DNA of 64,000 nt from the NCBI GenBank assembly GCA_936432065.2, contig OW386287.2:78371804-78435803 (forward strand), read 5' to 3'. The DNA comes from Rutpela maculata (Eukaryota; Arthropoda; Insecta; Coleoptera; Cerambycidae). Positions within the stretch are counted from its first letter, which is position 1, and each line of letters opens with the position of its first letter. Shown here piece after piece: positions 23,913 to 35,500 of this stretch. The position numbers were made by a program, and so were the translations under genes. The notes below the pieces were generated by a model that ran no database searches, was not told the DNA's origin, and saw only the letters and a program-made list of their open reading frames with translations.

Positions 23913-24657
23913 TTAAAACCTAAACTTCTTGCAAGAGAAACTTAACTTATAAATAGATATTTAAAGCCAAATGTATCACAAACAGGTATGAATTATATGT
24001 ACTTAAAAAAACAAGTGAGAAATATTCATATTATGAGAATAGGCATTAAAAGAAAGGAAAGAAATAAATTTCCACAAAAGCATACTTAAGTTTCTCCAGC
24101 AAGTACTTCAGTTACTCTCTTCTAGCAGTCGCCAAGGATGGACATTCTCTTTGAAGTTTGCCCAATTTTTGCTGAAGTAAGGTATTATACAAAAACGAAA
24201 TATCGAAGAGGAGCAACAAAAAAAATGCCTACAGCACAGAAACCTTAACGCCGAGACACTTTTCTAGCTTCAATTTGTCCCAATAAAAAATCCATAATGA
24301 TACATTTCAAGAAGCAAATTCAATCATATACATATACAACCATATACATATCTCTTTATGTCTCCTATCAGACTTAAACTTTTATCCTTCTTTAATGGAA
24401 AATACAACAAAAATTTGTTTAGTCAGGGCACTTATTTGTCAAAATGATGGAAGCTAATTTACCGGTTCCAATTTGAAGATTTTGAATGAATCAAGAATAT
24501 GTTTTTTTCTTGCAAACACTCTCTTACGCACAGCACGTTAATTAAAATTAAAGACAGATACGCACTTCTATCACCTATGAATTAAAATATGAATATGTAA
24601 TATTTTATTAATGTATTTATATCAAAATTATGAAAAAGAATCCGTACATTCTTTATA

Positions 24658-26428
24658 CAGGGTTCAGACTGCGTAGCTAGAAAAATTCCCTGTATTTTCC
24701 AGGTTTTCCATGACAAAAAAAAATATTTTTCAACAACATAATAATTATTGTTATATTAAACGTGCTTTTAGGTAAATAATTTTTAGTGGCGAAGCCGATT
24801 TTTGGTAATATATATTTTTTTAAGTTTAAAGTCGCAATTTAAAAATAATTTTAAATAACAGAGGAAGCTCGTATAGTTGTCAACAAATGTTTAGTGAGAA
24901 TAAAAAAGGCCATAAAAACCAGCCATAAAAATATCAAAGTCGGCACTATTACATGCTGACAGAGTACTACAGAGCCGTACTTAAAATTTTCGTGTATTAG
25001 AATGAACAAAATAATACTAGATTTAAAAATCGTGTTTTCGGTATAAACTTAATCACGTTTCTAGTAAATTAAAAAATCTGTTTTGCGTCAAGATAGAAAT
25101 ATCTTATGTGTTGGTGAACGCATTGCCCTTCCTTCGTGGCATGACTGGTAAATTCAAAGTACGGCTCTGTTTCCCTAGTATTAACGCTGACAGTATACTC
25201 CGTGCCATTCTAGTTAGGGGTGATTCGCGTAACTATATCATAAGAGTTAGAAATCTCAATTAAAATAGGCGTGTTTGTTTATTTCTTATCTTAATCATGT
25301 CAGAACATACTTTACATAAATGTAATGTAAGGTGTTTCATTTTGTAAGGCAAAAAATAAAATAGAAAATGTTTGCAGACTTTGCTTAGGCCCCGAGTCTC
25401 AGTGATGTAAAAGATATATATGCCAAATTTCAAGAAGATTGGATAATATTTAGGGGTTGCACACATTGATCACTTTTATCTGAAACTAGTGTAATTTCTA
25501 ATATTGAAGTGCTTTGTACTAATGGGCTTCTCATGTATTTCTTTTATCTTTTGCAAGTAATTGAACTTTAAAATGGGAACCAAAAGAGGAATTTGGCTGC
25601 TAGAAAAGGTGCCTGGTGGCGAGTTTTTAGGAGCTCGGCTCCCTTCAAAGGAACAAATACTTTTAGTTTTTATTTACCATCACAAGGAAATGAAAGAAAC
25701 ACTTTCGGATGCTGCTAAATCTGTGTAATCTGTAAGATGGAGGAAAGGCTTTCCTCCACACTTCCTGTAGTTCAGTACTGGTAGATTTGGCAGCATCCGA
25801 AAGCGTTTCTTTCATTTCTGTGTGGTGATAAATAAAAACTAAAAGTACTTGTTCCTTTGAAGGGAGCCGAGCTCCTAAAAACTCACCACTAGGCACCTTT
25901 TCTAGCAGCCAAATTCCTCTTTTGGTTCCCATTTTAAAATTCAATTACCTGCAAAAGATGAAAGAAATACATGAGAAGCCCATTAGTACAAACCACTTCA
26001 ATATTAGAAATTTCACCACTTTCAGATAAAAGTGATCAATTCTGTGCAATATTATCCAATCGTCTTGAAATTTGGCATATATATCTTTTACATCACTGAG
26101 ACTCAGAGTGTAAGCAAAGTCATATGAAAATCACATCTTTGGACAAAAGAAACACCCTAATGTAATGTTTTATCTACTAATATTTATTATTTAATCTAGT
26201 GTAGAAAATAAAGCATGCCCTGGTCTCCGCTTATATTAGCTATATTGGAAGTGCAGTATAAAAATGAAGTGAACTATAATTTGTTTATTGTTTTCCATAC
26301 TGTGATTCGAAATTCCCTGATGTTAGCGATTTTTTTTTAATTCCCTGAAATTTCCATGATTTTTTTAGTTTTTAAAACTTCTCGAATTTTACAGGTTGTT
26401 CAAGATTTCGATTAGAGATCGAACCATG
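24658..26428. mobile_element. Non-autonomous relative of the 5-bp-duplication transposon family
   Basis: The left end CAGGGTTCAGACTGCG matches the end of the better-defined element at 40808 (CAGAGTTCAGACT), and both share 'AAAAATTCCCTGNATTTTCC' just inside. The right end near 26428 (complement CATGGTTCGATCTC) is degenerate, with imperfect flanks TTATA/TCATA. Inside is a long inverted duplication of the first part of a transposase gene. Confidence 0.5.
25375..26120. repeat. Palindrome of a duplicated transposase 5' end
   Basis: Arms about 25375-25730 (+) and 25745-26120 (-) are near-identical complements with a short spacer. Each arm carries a start codon and roughly 50-90 codons (MGTKRGIWLLEKVP...). 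Order and motifs are like the N-terminus of the transposase at 55002 (start, ~20 residues, LPS.[RQ]Q.L.VL.Y, then ESAK/DAAKS). The gene is cut off at the symmetry point, so no active protein remains. Confidence 0.75.
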
Positions 26429-27010
26429 TCATAAGAAAGTAGCCCTGGTCAAATTGCTTAATATTAAGATAAGTTGTAGTTTTTGCGATTCTGAACAAAT
26501 ATTTTAGCCACCTCAGAAGATCAAGGAGTTAAGACGTGGTACTGCAGTCATGAAATCTGAGTAAAGTGCTGTATTTAACATAAATAACTTGTTGCCTTGT
26601 TTTCTGTGTAATAGATTTAAGTGTGAATATATTCGTAAATGTTTGAGCATGGGTGTGGATTTGTCAACGTATGTGTGGCTGCCGCTGCACATAATAGCTT
26701 GTCATGAAACTTCTGAGATTTTTCCTTGCACACAGCAAGATTGCATATACCTCTGCTTGGAATACACTAGTGTACTTTAGAAGTGATGCTGAAATACAAA
26801 TCTTTGGTTTGCATCCATATACACCAGGTCCAGTTCCTTCCTGAACCTTCGATCCATCCATTTCAGACCCATGGGACTTAGAAGATGCCTTACCAGTGAT
26901 CACCTGGCCCCTTAGAAGTAGAGTTAGATCCCATCCTTTTTTAACATACTGGTTTAACTTACTGGTAAAATAACCTACTTAGTTTTTATTTTACTGAAAA
27001 AATCATAATA

Positions 27011-27542
27011 GACGCAATTAGTAGTGACGTTACGACTTAGGCAACCTCTATACACCACTGTCATGACACACGGGTTGCCTGCCAGGCACACTGGAACTTT
27101 GACCCTTAATGCATATGTTTATAAGGCGACATTTTCGAGGATAGAAATAGAGCCTAGAATTTTATTTTATTTCTCCCGTCTAATAAATATTTAAGGACTT
27201 CCAATAACCTATTTCACATTTAAGAAATACGTTAAAATGTATATATCCACGTTTGATTTATAAAAACTTTATTTTAGTTTCATAATACAGTTTTTGTAAT
27301 TCTTTATACGTTTGTATATTTTCTTATACCTTGTGCATGATAAATGGTAACTGAAAGTTCTTAAACATTTCTTCCAAGGGAGAAATAAAATAAAATTCTA
27401 CGCTATGTTTCTATCCTCGAAAATGTCGCTTTATAAACATATGCGTTAAGGGTCAAGTTCTAGTGTGCTTGGCAGGTAACCCATGTGTCATGAAAGCAGT
27501 ATGTAGAGGTTGCATAATTATGTGACGTCACACTAATGCGGT
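27011..27542. repeat. Palindromic MITE-like hairpin
   Basis: Left arm 27011-27170 and right arm 27385-27542 are complements: GACGCAATTAGT...GTGACG at the outside, GGGTTGCCTGCCAGGCACACT further in, CGACATTTTCGAGGATAGAA near the centre. An AT-rich loop separates them. No target duplication could be assigned. Confidence 0.65.
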
Positions 27543-27844
27543 CCATTAGATTAAACAGTTCTACTTCTACTAATGGCAAAAAATTTTTAGTTTTCACAAG
27601 GGAAAGTGTGCCTAACAGTGTGTGAATGTGTGCACTGCACACGGGCGGCCATATAAGGGAGCGGCAAATCGGCATGCAGTCTTAAGACAAAAGTCAAAAT
27701 GAAAAGGCGGCACATGGCACCTTTAATAACAAAGGACCTGGGACCCCGAGCAGCAATAACAAAGGTGGAAGTCAGCGGGGGGCACGTTTCCGAAAAAAGG
27801 GCCAGAAGTATATTGAAATGAGTTTACCGAGTAAAGGGGGTCTA

Positions 27845-27980
27845 CAGACGATCCAACTTGCTAAAGCCAACATTGTCGGTATGCTTTGAAGATTGCCACT
27901 CGTAAAAGTGAGGAATCTGCTGGAATTTCAGCAATCTTTAAAGTGTACTGACAAAGTTGGATCGTCTTCAGACTCCTTAA
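27845..27980. repeat. Short imperfect palindrome
   Basis: CAGACGATCCAACTTGCTAAAG...GCTTTGAAGATTGC is repeated in reverse as GCAATCTTTAAAG...CAAAGTTGGATCGTCTTCAG, giving ~50-bp arms. A short direct match to TTGAAATGAGTTTACCGA just before it recurs at 31217. Confidence 0.5.
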
Positions 27981-28104
27981 TAGTAAGTAATAAAAGGCGG
28001 CATAACATCAATATCAAAATAAACATAGTTTCCGTATTACTGTAACGAAGCAAATTCCGAGGCCCAAATACGTACTCTGTTTTTTACATATTATAAATAT
28101 TGTT

Positions 28105-29412
28105 ATTATACTCTTCGCAAAAACGAAGAGTATATTGTATTTGATCGGCACATTTCCAAATCAGTAAATATCGCTCGTAGAGAAAAATTTTTTATATCGT
28201 TATGTTAGTGAACGAATTCTGAATAACTTTCAAAATGTCCATCCGTCCGTCCATCACGTTTCTTGTAAGCACGATAAATCAAGAAAGAAAAATCCGATTG
28301 TATTGAAATTTGGAGAGTAACTTAGTGTTAGCTAGAGGAAGAACCCTATTGTTTTTTAACAAAATAGATTGGTAAATAAAAAAGTTATTAGTAATTTAAA
28401 AATAGTATATTAAAGTATAAGTGGATAATAAGGTGTTTAAAACACGCGCGATTTTTCGAGCACGACGGCGCAGCCGAGTGCTCGAAATAGAGCAAGTGTT
28501 TTAAAGACCAGTTATCCACGAATACTTTACGCTATTTTTTTTTATTGGTACACTTTGAAATCATAAATACTGGTATTATCACTACAAAAAATGGAAACAA
28601 GAATTAAGAATGTAAATTGGTTGAATTCGTGATGTGACATCAGGATACCTGTCAGTGTCATGAAAATGAGAAAAACAAAAATTAATTTGCAATCTGTCAC
28701 ATATGATTAATTATTGTCAATACAGTTACTGATTGTATACTGCTTTAAAATGAGTTCTAACATTGATTACTTAAATAGAAAAGCAGAATCGCGGTTAATA
28801 CCGCAAAAATCAGAAGGCCTTTGAAACATTCGTTAGTAATATTTTATTTGAGTTACAGTATGTTATATCAACAATTAAAAAGTTGACATTCTGACTTCAC
28901 GTTTCTTGGATCGTTGATGTTACCATGGCAACTTTAAAGCACGTGCGTTTTTAAAACTTGGATTTAAACACTCTGAGGCGTACTTTAAATAAGCAAAATA
29001 GGGTACCAATAAAAAAAAATATTTTTTACATTTTTTTATGGTTTGTAATAAATAGAAACCTTGCGAAATGTTATTTCCTGTCACTATTTTTTTTTTTAAT
29101 ACATTTTACTAATCTGTGTTTCCTAATAATCACCATAAATTTTCTAATGGTATATATTACACTCATTAACAATATTAGTAATAAGAAATGGTGGTGTAGC
29201 GGCAAGAGTTTCGTCTCGCAATCCAAGGGTCCCGGGTTCTATCCCTCACATCGTGATTTTTTTTTATATTTTTTTTTTTTCACAACAAAGTTGGTATCAC
29301 AAAATTTAGAATGTCCAAAAACTAACATTATTTACAAGAAAAATGCGAAGAGTATCCTATAGAATGTGTAACAATTATATAAAAAGCTCAGTAAATCGGC
29401 GAAGAGTATAAT
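28105..29412. mobile_element. 1.3-kb element with perfect 14-bp inverted ends
   Basis: ATTATACTCTTCGC at 28105-28118 is exactly mirrored by GCGAAGAGTATAAT at 29399-29412. A second inverted CGAAGAGTAT word follows just inside each end (28124, 29346). The interior has CCGTCCGTCC near 28246, a 130-bp hairpin around 28420-28550 and a tRNA-like module at 29188-29254. No transposase frame was seen. The family is not identified. Confidence 0.7.
29188..29254 (+). ncRNA. tRNA-like module inside the 1.3-kb element
   Basis: TGGTGGTGTAGCGGCAAGAG resembles a tRNA 5' half with box A. CCCGGGTTCTATCCC resembles a T arm with one box-B change (GGTTCTATCC). Oligo-T tracts begin within 6 bases of the end. Acceptor pairing is weak, so a tRNA-derived relic is more likely than a working tRNA. 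Confidence 0.4.
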
Positions 29413-29479
29413 GCTTCCACTAGTTTAATTTTTTTATTGCTTATTTAAACCCAACCGGTTTCGAACAATTTATTACCGC

Positions 29480-30620
29480 GTAAAACTACATTCCCGCGCT
29501 AGACCCCCACCAGCACAGCGCCAAGAGACCGTCCTAAGCTCACGCTCTCTGTGGCATCAGGCAGTCGAAGCGAAGCAGTAGCAGCGAGCAGAGGTGTCCG
29601 AGCAAGTGGCCAGCCGCCAAACCCGTCTACGTCACTCATTGCCCACGCACATTCACTTCTCCCACTACTGGGCGAGAGAAGGGATACGAGTCAACTAGCT
29701 GTTGAGAACAGTACCAGCCGTTAAGTTCCTCATGTGTGCGTGTAATATCTGCTAGTGCACGCAAACTGTGTCCATAGAGAGCATTTTGGAGTCTCCGTAG
29801 TATTTGCTAATGTGGAGAAGGTAAGACGCCCACCCAATTTCAGGTCCAGGGTACGAGCTCACATCCAGGTGCCAACAGTCGTGTTCCCGTGACTAGCACC
29901 GGTGTGCTCAGAGTATTCGTAATATGTGCTAGTGCGCTTACCCTGTGGGTACGGAGAAAGCGTCCCCGAGGTCTTTGTAGTATTTTGCTAATGCGGAGAG
30001 ATCGGGACGTGGCCTTATTATTATTCTTTGATTAACTGTTTTCAGGTTAGGAGCTGCAGAACGCCGCCTTATTTTAACTAATCGTACATCTCTTTTCAGC
30101 TTTAGGGTTCCTGGTATTAACCAAGCCTGACACCTAGAGTAGCCATTTTCTTATTGTTGCATTAGTTGTTATTTGCTTGCTCCTTCCTGATATCTAACGA
30201 CTGTACATAACCTAACCGCTTTCGCCACCTGCATTGTAACCTGTCACCTTGTCATTTTCGCGCCATTACCTTGAATTCACTTCATACCGCTGCTTCGCTC
30301 CCGCCTGCCATAAGTAACATCGCTGTAACCGCACTGTAACAGCACGATAGTCATATAGCCTGGGTACTGTCTGGTATATATTAGTAGATTTAGACTAATT
30401 TAGAGTTGATATTGTAGCTTATAGGAAATAAATAGATATTGTTTACCGAATTATGCGTTTTACTGTGTGTGTGTGTGAAGGTCAAATTTTCCCTATTGAC
30501 CCACTGGAAGTTACTGTTTTCTCAACTGTAGTTATCCCAGCCCTACTGCAACAGGGTGTGTTAAGAGGCTAGTGTGGGACCTTTGCTCCACGTAAAAAAT
30601 TGTAAAGATGGCGCCCGAGT
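29480..30620. repeat. GC-richer block, possible LTR with primer-binding-like site
   Basis: Markedly more GC-rich than its surroundings and without a long frame. About three imperfect tandem copies of a ~100-bp unit (shared words: GTGCTAGTGCGC, TTTGCTAATGYGGAGA, GGTACGGAGAAAGC) lie at 29720-30005. AATAAATAG near 30428 could be a polyadenylation signal. TGGCGCCCGA at 30609-30618 is the form of a tRNA primer-binding site that follows the LTR of many retroelements. No TG...CA boundaries or second LTR were found. A host non-coding exon or CpG-rich promoter is the alternative. Confidence 0.35.
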
Positions 30621-30992
30621 AACCGAAACGTTGTTAAAGTGTCAAAAGTGACCACTTTCCGGCCTCACCGGAAAGTATACGTCACATTACGCAAAATCTG
30701 TAACTTGAAATTTGTTTTTTACTAGCTTTTTTTCGTAAACCGAACAAAAGAAAAGCATTGTTACAAATATGTTTATTGCAATCGCAACGAGTGTTGGCGA
30801 GCTCAATGTAGAGAGTGGTATAGGTCCAGCGCACACACCGCTACCATGATTGGTGTTGCACACTGATAAATTATTATAGGAAGTGGATGCGCAGTTCTCC
30901 GATAAGCCGTTACGTTCCCCTAAAAAAGAAAAAGCATTAGCATTGTTCTACTTTAATAATTGGTTAGTTATAACTAAATATTAAGGCAGAAC

Positions 30993-31400
30993 CAGCGTCG
31001 TATCTAGGGCAGAGAAACAGGGGCACGAGCCCGGACTAATACGCCTGGGTGCTCAGGCCCTTTTTCCGAGAATTTAATTATGTTCGCTAAGATTGACATT
31101 ATATAAATAATTTTTTTTAAAAATACTAAAATATTTTCGTGGAAGAACAAAATATGACGGTCCTTAGAAGTCACGCGCATTATCGGTGATATTTTGTGAC
31201 CCAGTGCTCGTGATGTTAATTGAAATGAGTTTACCGAATGACGTCCGCAGACGTCATGAGCATTGAAAGTATTGAGGGGTGGAAGATTTGAGCTAATTAG
31301 GCTATAGCTATAGGAGCGCCAATGCGTGAAGGAGCATTTTAGTTGGGGGCGCAAAATTAGATGCTTGACCTGGGCTCTAAAGCGTCTAACTATGACGCTG
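30993..31400. mobile_element. 408-bp hAT-type MITE
   Basis: Starts CAGCGTCGTATCTAGG and ends as the complement of CAGCGTCATAGTTAG. Flanks GGCAGAAC (30985-30992) and GGTAAAAC (31401-31408) match at 6 of 8 bases, consistent with an aged 8-bp duplication. Confidence 0.65.
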
Positions 31401-32076
31401 GGTAAAACTTAGCACTTAGCAATTCTTTCAACTTTTTAACAGTATATTAGATATAATATAGGATACATATTTATAGCCAAATATCCCTATGGGGCGCAAT
31501 ATTTAATTTTGCACTCAGATAGCTTGATGGCCCTGGATGAGGTAACATAATTTAGCCAGTGGTTTAAAGCTTAGAATTTTTTTTTAACCAAACAAATTTA
31601 CAGAAATTGCAGATTCAAACTATAAAAACAATTCGATATAAAATAAATAATTTATTTTAATGCAAAAAGTATTCGACCCTTAGGCTAGAGATACCGAGTT
31701 TAATTTAAATTGCAAACAATTACTATGAGTTATACGTATTCTTCGTTTACTTAATGCATATTTCATTTTAAATTTTGTCGTCAAAAACAGACTGAAAATA
31801 AATCATCAGTCACTTGCACATCATTACTAATATATAAGATACATTTTTAACTAAAATTATATCTAGCTTTAGGGTAAATATATTTAATATATATCGAAAC
31901 CAATTTTTGAGTACAGCAAAATGATTTGTATAAACTTAAGTCACATGATTAAAAAGAATATAAGACGGACATAATAAATTATATATAAGTTTTTTCATAT
32001 GATAAAATAATTCTTACTTACTTACTAGTAGGTATTGAAAAAAATATATAAAAATTTTATCTACAATAAAAAATAA
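31401..32076 (-). other. 3' UTR region of the TBL1/ebi gene, end not defined
   Basis: AT-rich sequence just downstream of the stop codon of the - strand gene. An AATAAA on the - strand lies near 31645-31652 and could end the transcript. No other feature was seen. Confidence 0.4.
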
Positions 32077-32577
32077 TTATAATTTACGCAAATCCAAAAC
32101 AAAAACACTACCATCTGAAGCACTAGCTCCTACTTTGTCTCCCCTCGAATTCCAACAAACTTCAAATATCCCCCCAGTTCCCTTATAACTATGAACAAGC
32201 TGCCCTGTTTGTGTTGACCAAATATGAACACATTTATCAAAACTCCCACTAGCTAAAAATTTTCCGTCGGGACTAAACGCTACAGAGTATACTGGTTCAG
32301 TATGTTTCGTTAATGTATGGATACATGCTCCCCTCTCAACATCCCAAAGTCTAACGGTAGAATCGAAGCTGGCAGAAGCTAAGATAAGATTCATATTGGG
32401 ATTCTGTGTACCAGGTCCCGTTGGTGACCATTTTATAGTATATATTTCCTTTGAGTGGGCTTGCAAATCATGGACGCAGGTATCATGTTTCATCGACCAT
32501 ATTTTCAGTGTCATGTCATCAGAACACGATGCTAATAACTGGCCCTGTGGATCCCACTTTATTGCATTTACTTCATT
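32077..32577 (-). other. ebi: ebi last coding exon (WD repeats 5-8)
   Basis: Acceptor TTTTCTTTTCAG|AATGAAG. Encodes 166 residues with four WD repeats (LKIWSM, VRLWDV, VHIWST, VFVLDL), then TAA at 32079-32077. This exon is separated from exon 5 by a 7.1-kb intron. Confidence 0.95.
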
Positions 32578-35500
32578 CTGAAAAGAAAACATAGTGATCA
32601 ACCACCGCATATAATAATTTGTTCATATACATTTCCATCACTACCAAATAAATGCTCGTGTTTGTTTGTACATTTTTATTATTTACTGTTATTAAACATT
32701 TATAAAATTATAATAAAATGAAGTTCAGTAAACCATTACCTATTATTAGTAAAAAAAAAACAATTAAATTGTAACATCACACACATTATGTCAATATGAT
32801 GGCTTACCCACTATAAAATATGGTGCACAGTAAAGACATAGATATTGGGGAGGGAAATATAGTGCATATCAAAGCCCTGGATTGATGTGGTGCAAAATCT
32901 GAATAGTAGTGGGCACAAATTGTTTGTGTTGGAGATGGGGGCACCCAAACTTTTGATTTTTATTATTCGCCGACTGTGTGAAGAAAACTACTTTGGTGGA
33001 AGTGGATCACATTAGCTCCTATAAATGTAGAGTTGGCAAAGGCGTCAGAGAGGGCTGTGTTCTGTCGCAAATCCTCTTTAACATGTATAGTTAACATGTG
33101 CTAAAGGATGAGTGGCAGGGTGAAGTAGCTATATAACATTTCTTACTTCAGAAATGAAGCAAGCGAGGATGAGCGCATACACTGCTGGACAGGTTTCAGA
33201 CAATAAGCTGTGATTACGGTTTAAGTGTAAATTACAACAAAACGAAAATTATGATTGTAGACCGAGCAAATGATAACCATCTAGAGTAAGTGACTGTGAC
33301 TCCTGTCATTTGGTCATATCAACCAGAGGTAGGGTAACATAAAATGATAGTTCAGTGAAAATCAAATGACAAGAGGCGAAAAGGACACCCTCTAAAGCAT
33401 TGAGCTGATGACACCAAATAACTCATGGGAAATAGCTTTGGTGAGACTGTGCCCAACAAGCAACCGTGACAGATGGAGATTGCTTCAGTGTTTTTTAAAA
33501 ATGGATATCTGAAAATTAGTAGGCATCATTACCATTACCAATTAAGTATTAAGGCTAGGATTTTGCGGAGTGAGAGGGAAATATGCGTTAATTTTCGATT
33601 TATTGTAAATATTTAAAAAAACTACACCCAGTATAATCTTAAAACTGCTTTAGATACTTGCTATTATTCTCACGAATACAACTATATATATTTTTTATTA
33701 TAAATTTCTGTTATATTTAAATATCGTAGTTTGTCAATGAAAATAGTCCCTAATTTCATTATTAAAGTATGGCATTTGATTATATACAAAATTAATGATA
33801 AAAACTATATATGGTTGTATTCCTTAGAGCAATGGGAAGTATCTGAAATTATTTTAAAGATTATGTCAATTATGATTTTTTAAATATTTATAATAAACCG
33901 AAAATAAACGCATATTTCCCTCTCACTCTGCAAAATCTTAGCCTTAAAATCTTAATTAATCTGTTCATCATGTAATCGGTTTTTAGTGTGTACTTTTTAA
34001 ATCTTGATACATAGGTACAAACTTTTCAACTTTTCGCCGGGTGCATGCCTAGAATAATAACGCCGGGTGTTAAATGCAAAATTTTAAAGTGATAATAATA
34101 ATTATTATTATTATTTATTACTAGTCATTATTGCTAAAGATGATACATTAATAGAATGAAATACGTGACATACCGCTCATTTACATTAAAGTATAGGAAT
34201 TCAAATCAATTTTATTTTTATTTTGCTATCAACTTTTATCTATAATATTTAATTGTATTTGCTTGTTTATTGGTCTATTTGTGTATTTATATTATTTTAT
34301 ATTGATGTTTGATTGCAGTTTATTATTGAATTACCTGTTGTTCTTTATGTATGTTATCCCTAGTTAATTGTTACGCTGCGTAATAACTTTATAGATAGGA
34401 ATTCGTAATAGAACTTTTGTTTAAAATTCTCAGCATCTGTTAGACACTGGAACTATAATTCTGAGTATAAAAAAATCGAGAATCACAATGACATTATTAC
34501 TTTGGTAACTGGATGAGACATTTTGGACATGGTTGAACCAAATCCAAGTTGAAGCAAAAGAAGTATTGCCCGGAAAATGGAAGCTACGAGCTGGGCCATT
34601 CATAGATCTCCCGAGTCTGCTTCGTGCTGACGAGTGCAAGGAAGCTCCAACCCGGTCCGCAAATGATTGGACACCTGCCGAAAGGTGGGACACCTTTAAT
34701 TTAAACAAAGTGCCCTTCACTAGCATTTGTTGTAGGCACTGCGTTTCTAGTAATGATGACAATATCATTCAGAACGCACATCCTAATCATAGAATTAGGA
34801 AACCAAGAGGAGTATGACAAAACCCCACATTGTGCGCATATTTTATTTCTGAATATGCACTAGTAGGGTGGCCACTTTTCTGAAAAACCGGAAAAAGTCA
34901 GGGAATTTCAAGTTGGTCAGGGGTATTAGAGAAAAGTCAGGGAATTTAGAGAATTTTTAGAAATAGTCAGGGAAAAACGCATTTATCTTAACGTATTTTT
35001 AATCTTGCTTGCAGCCAAAATTTTTTTTATTCATTGCGAATTTTACGCGAGTCAAAGTTATTTTTCCCTAAAAATTGCACAACTAGGCAAATTTGGCGTA
35101 TGTTCCGCGATAAATTGTATCATCCGGCAACAGTTGTTGGTGTTAGCACACAAAGAACTCAAATTATTGCGTTGTGTGCATTCAGTGCAAAGCAAACGAA
35201 TGTACCAAACTGCGCGATTTCATTTCTCCACTAGGTCCATTCCTTTGCACAAGAAGTGTGACACTAATTTTGAGTGACGGAGATGGTATCAATATGGATA
35301 TCATAAGTTAAAGATAGACAAAATTGCACTAGTGCAGCTCAGTGCCACACTTTTAGTGTAAAGGAATAGACCTTCTGTATGCTATTCGAATTCGATAGTG
35401 TCTCAAATTTCTACTTCGTACTGTGTGTTAGTTGGTTCGTGTTTAAAGGACCCCACACAAAATACACAGAAAAAAAACCAGCTGAAATGTATTCGTTGGA

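Noticed and set aside
28958..29362. 134-codon + strand frame
   Set aside because: Phe/Ile-rich reading of T-rich DNA within the 1.3-kb element, running through the tRNA-like module. No known domain.
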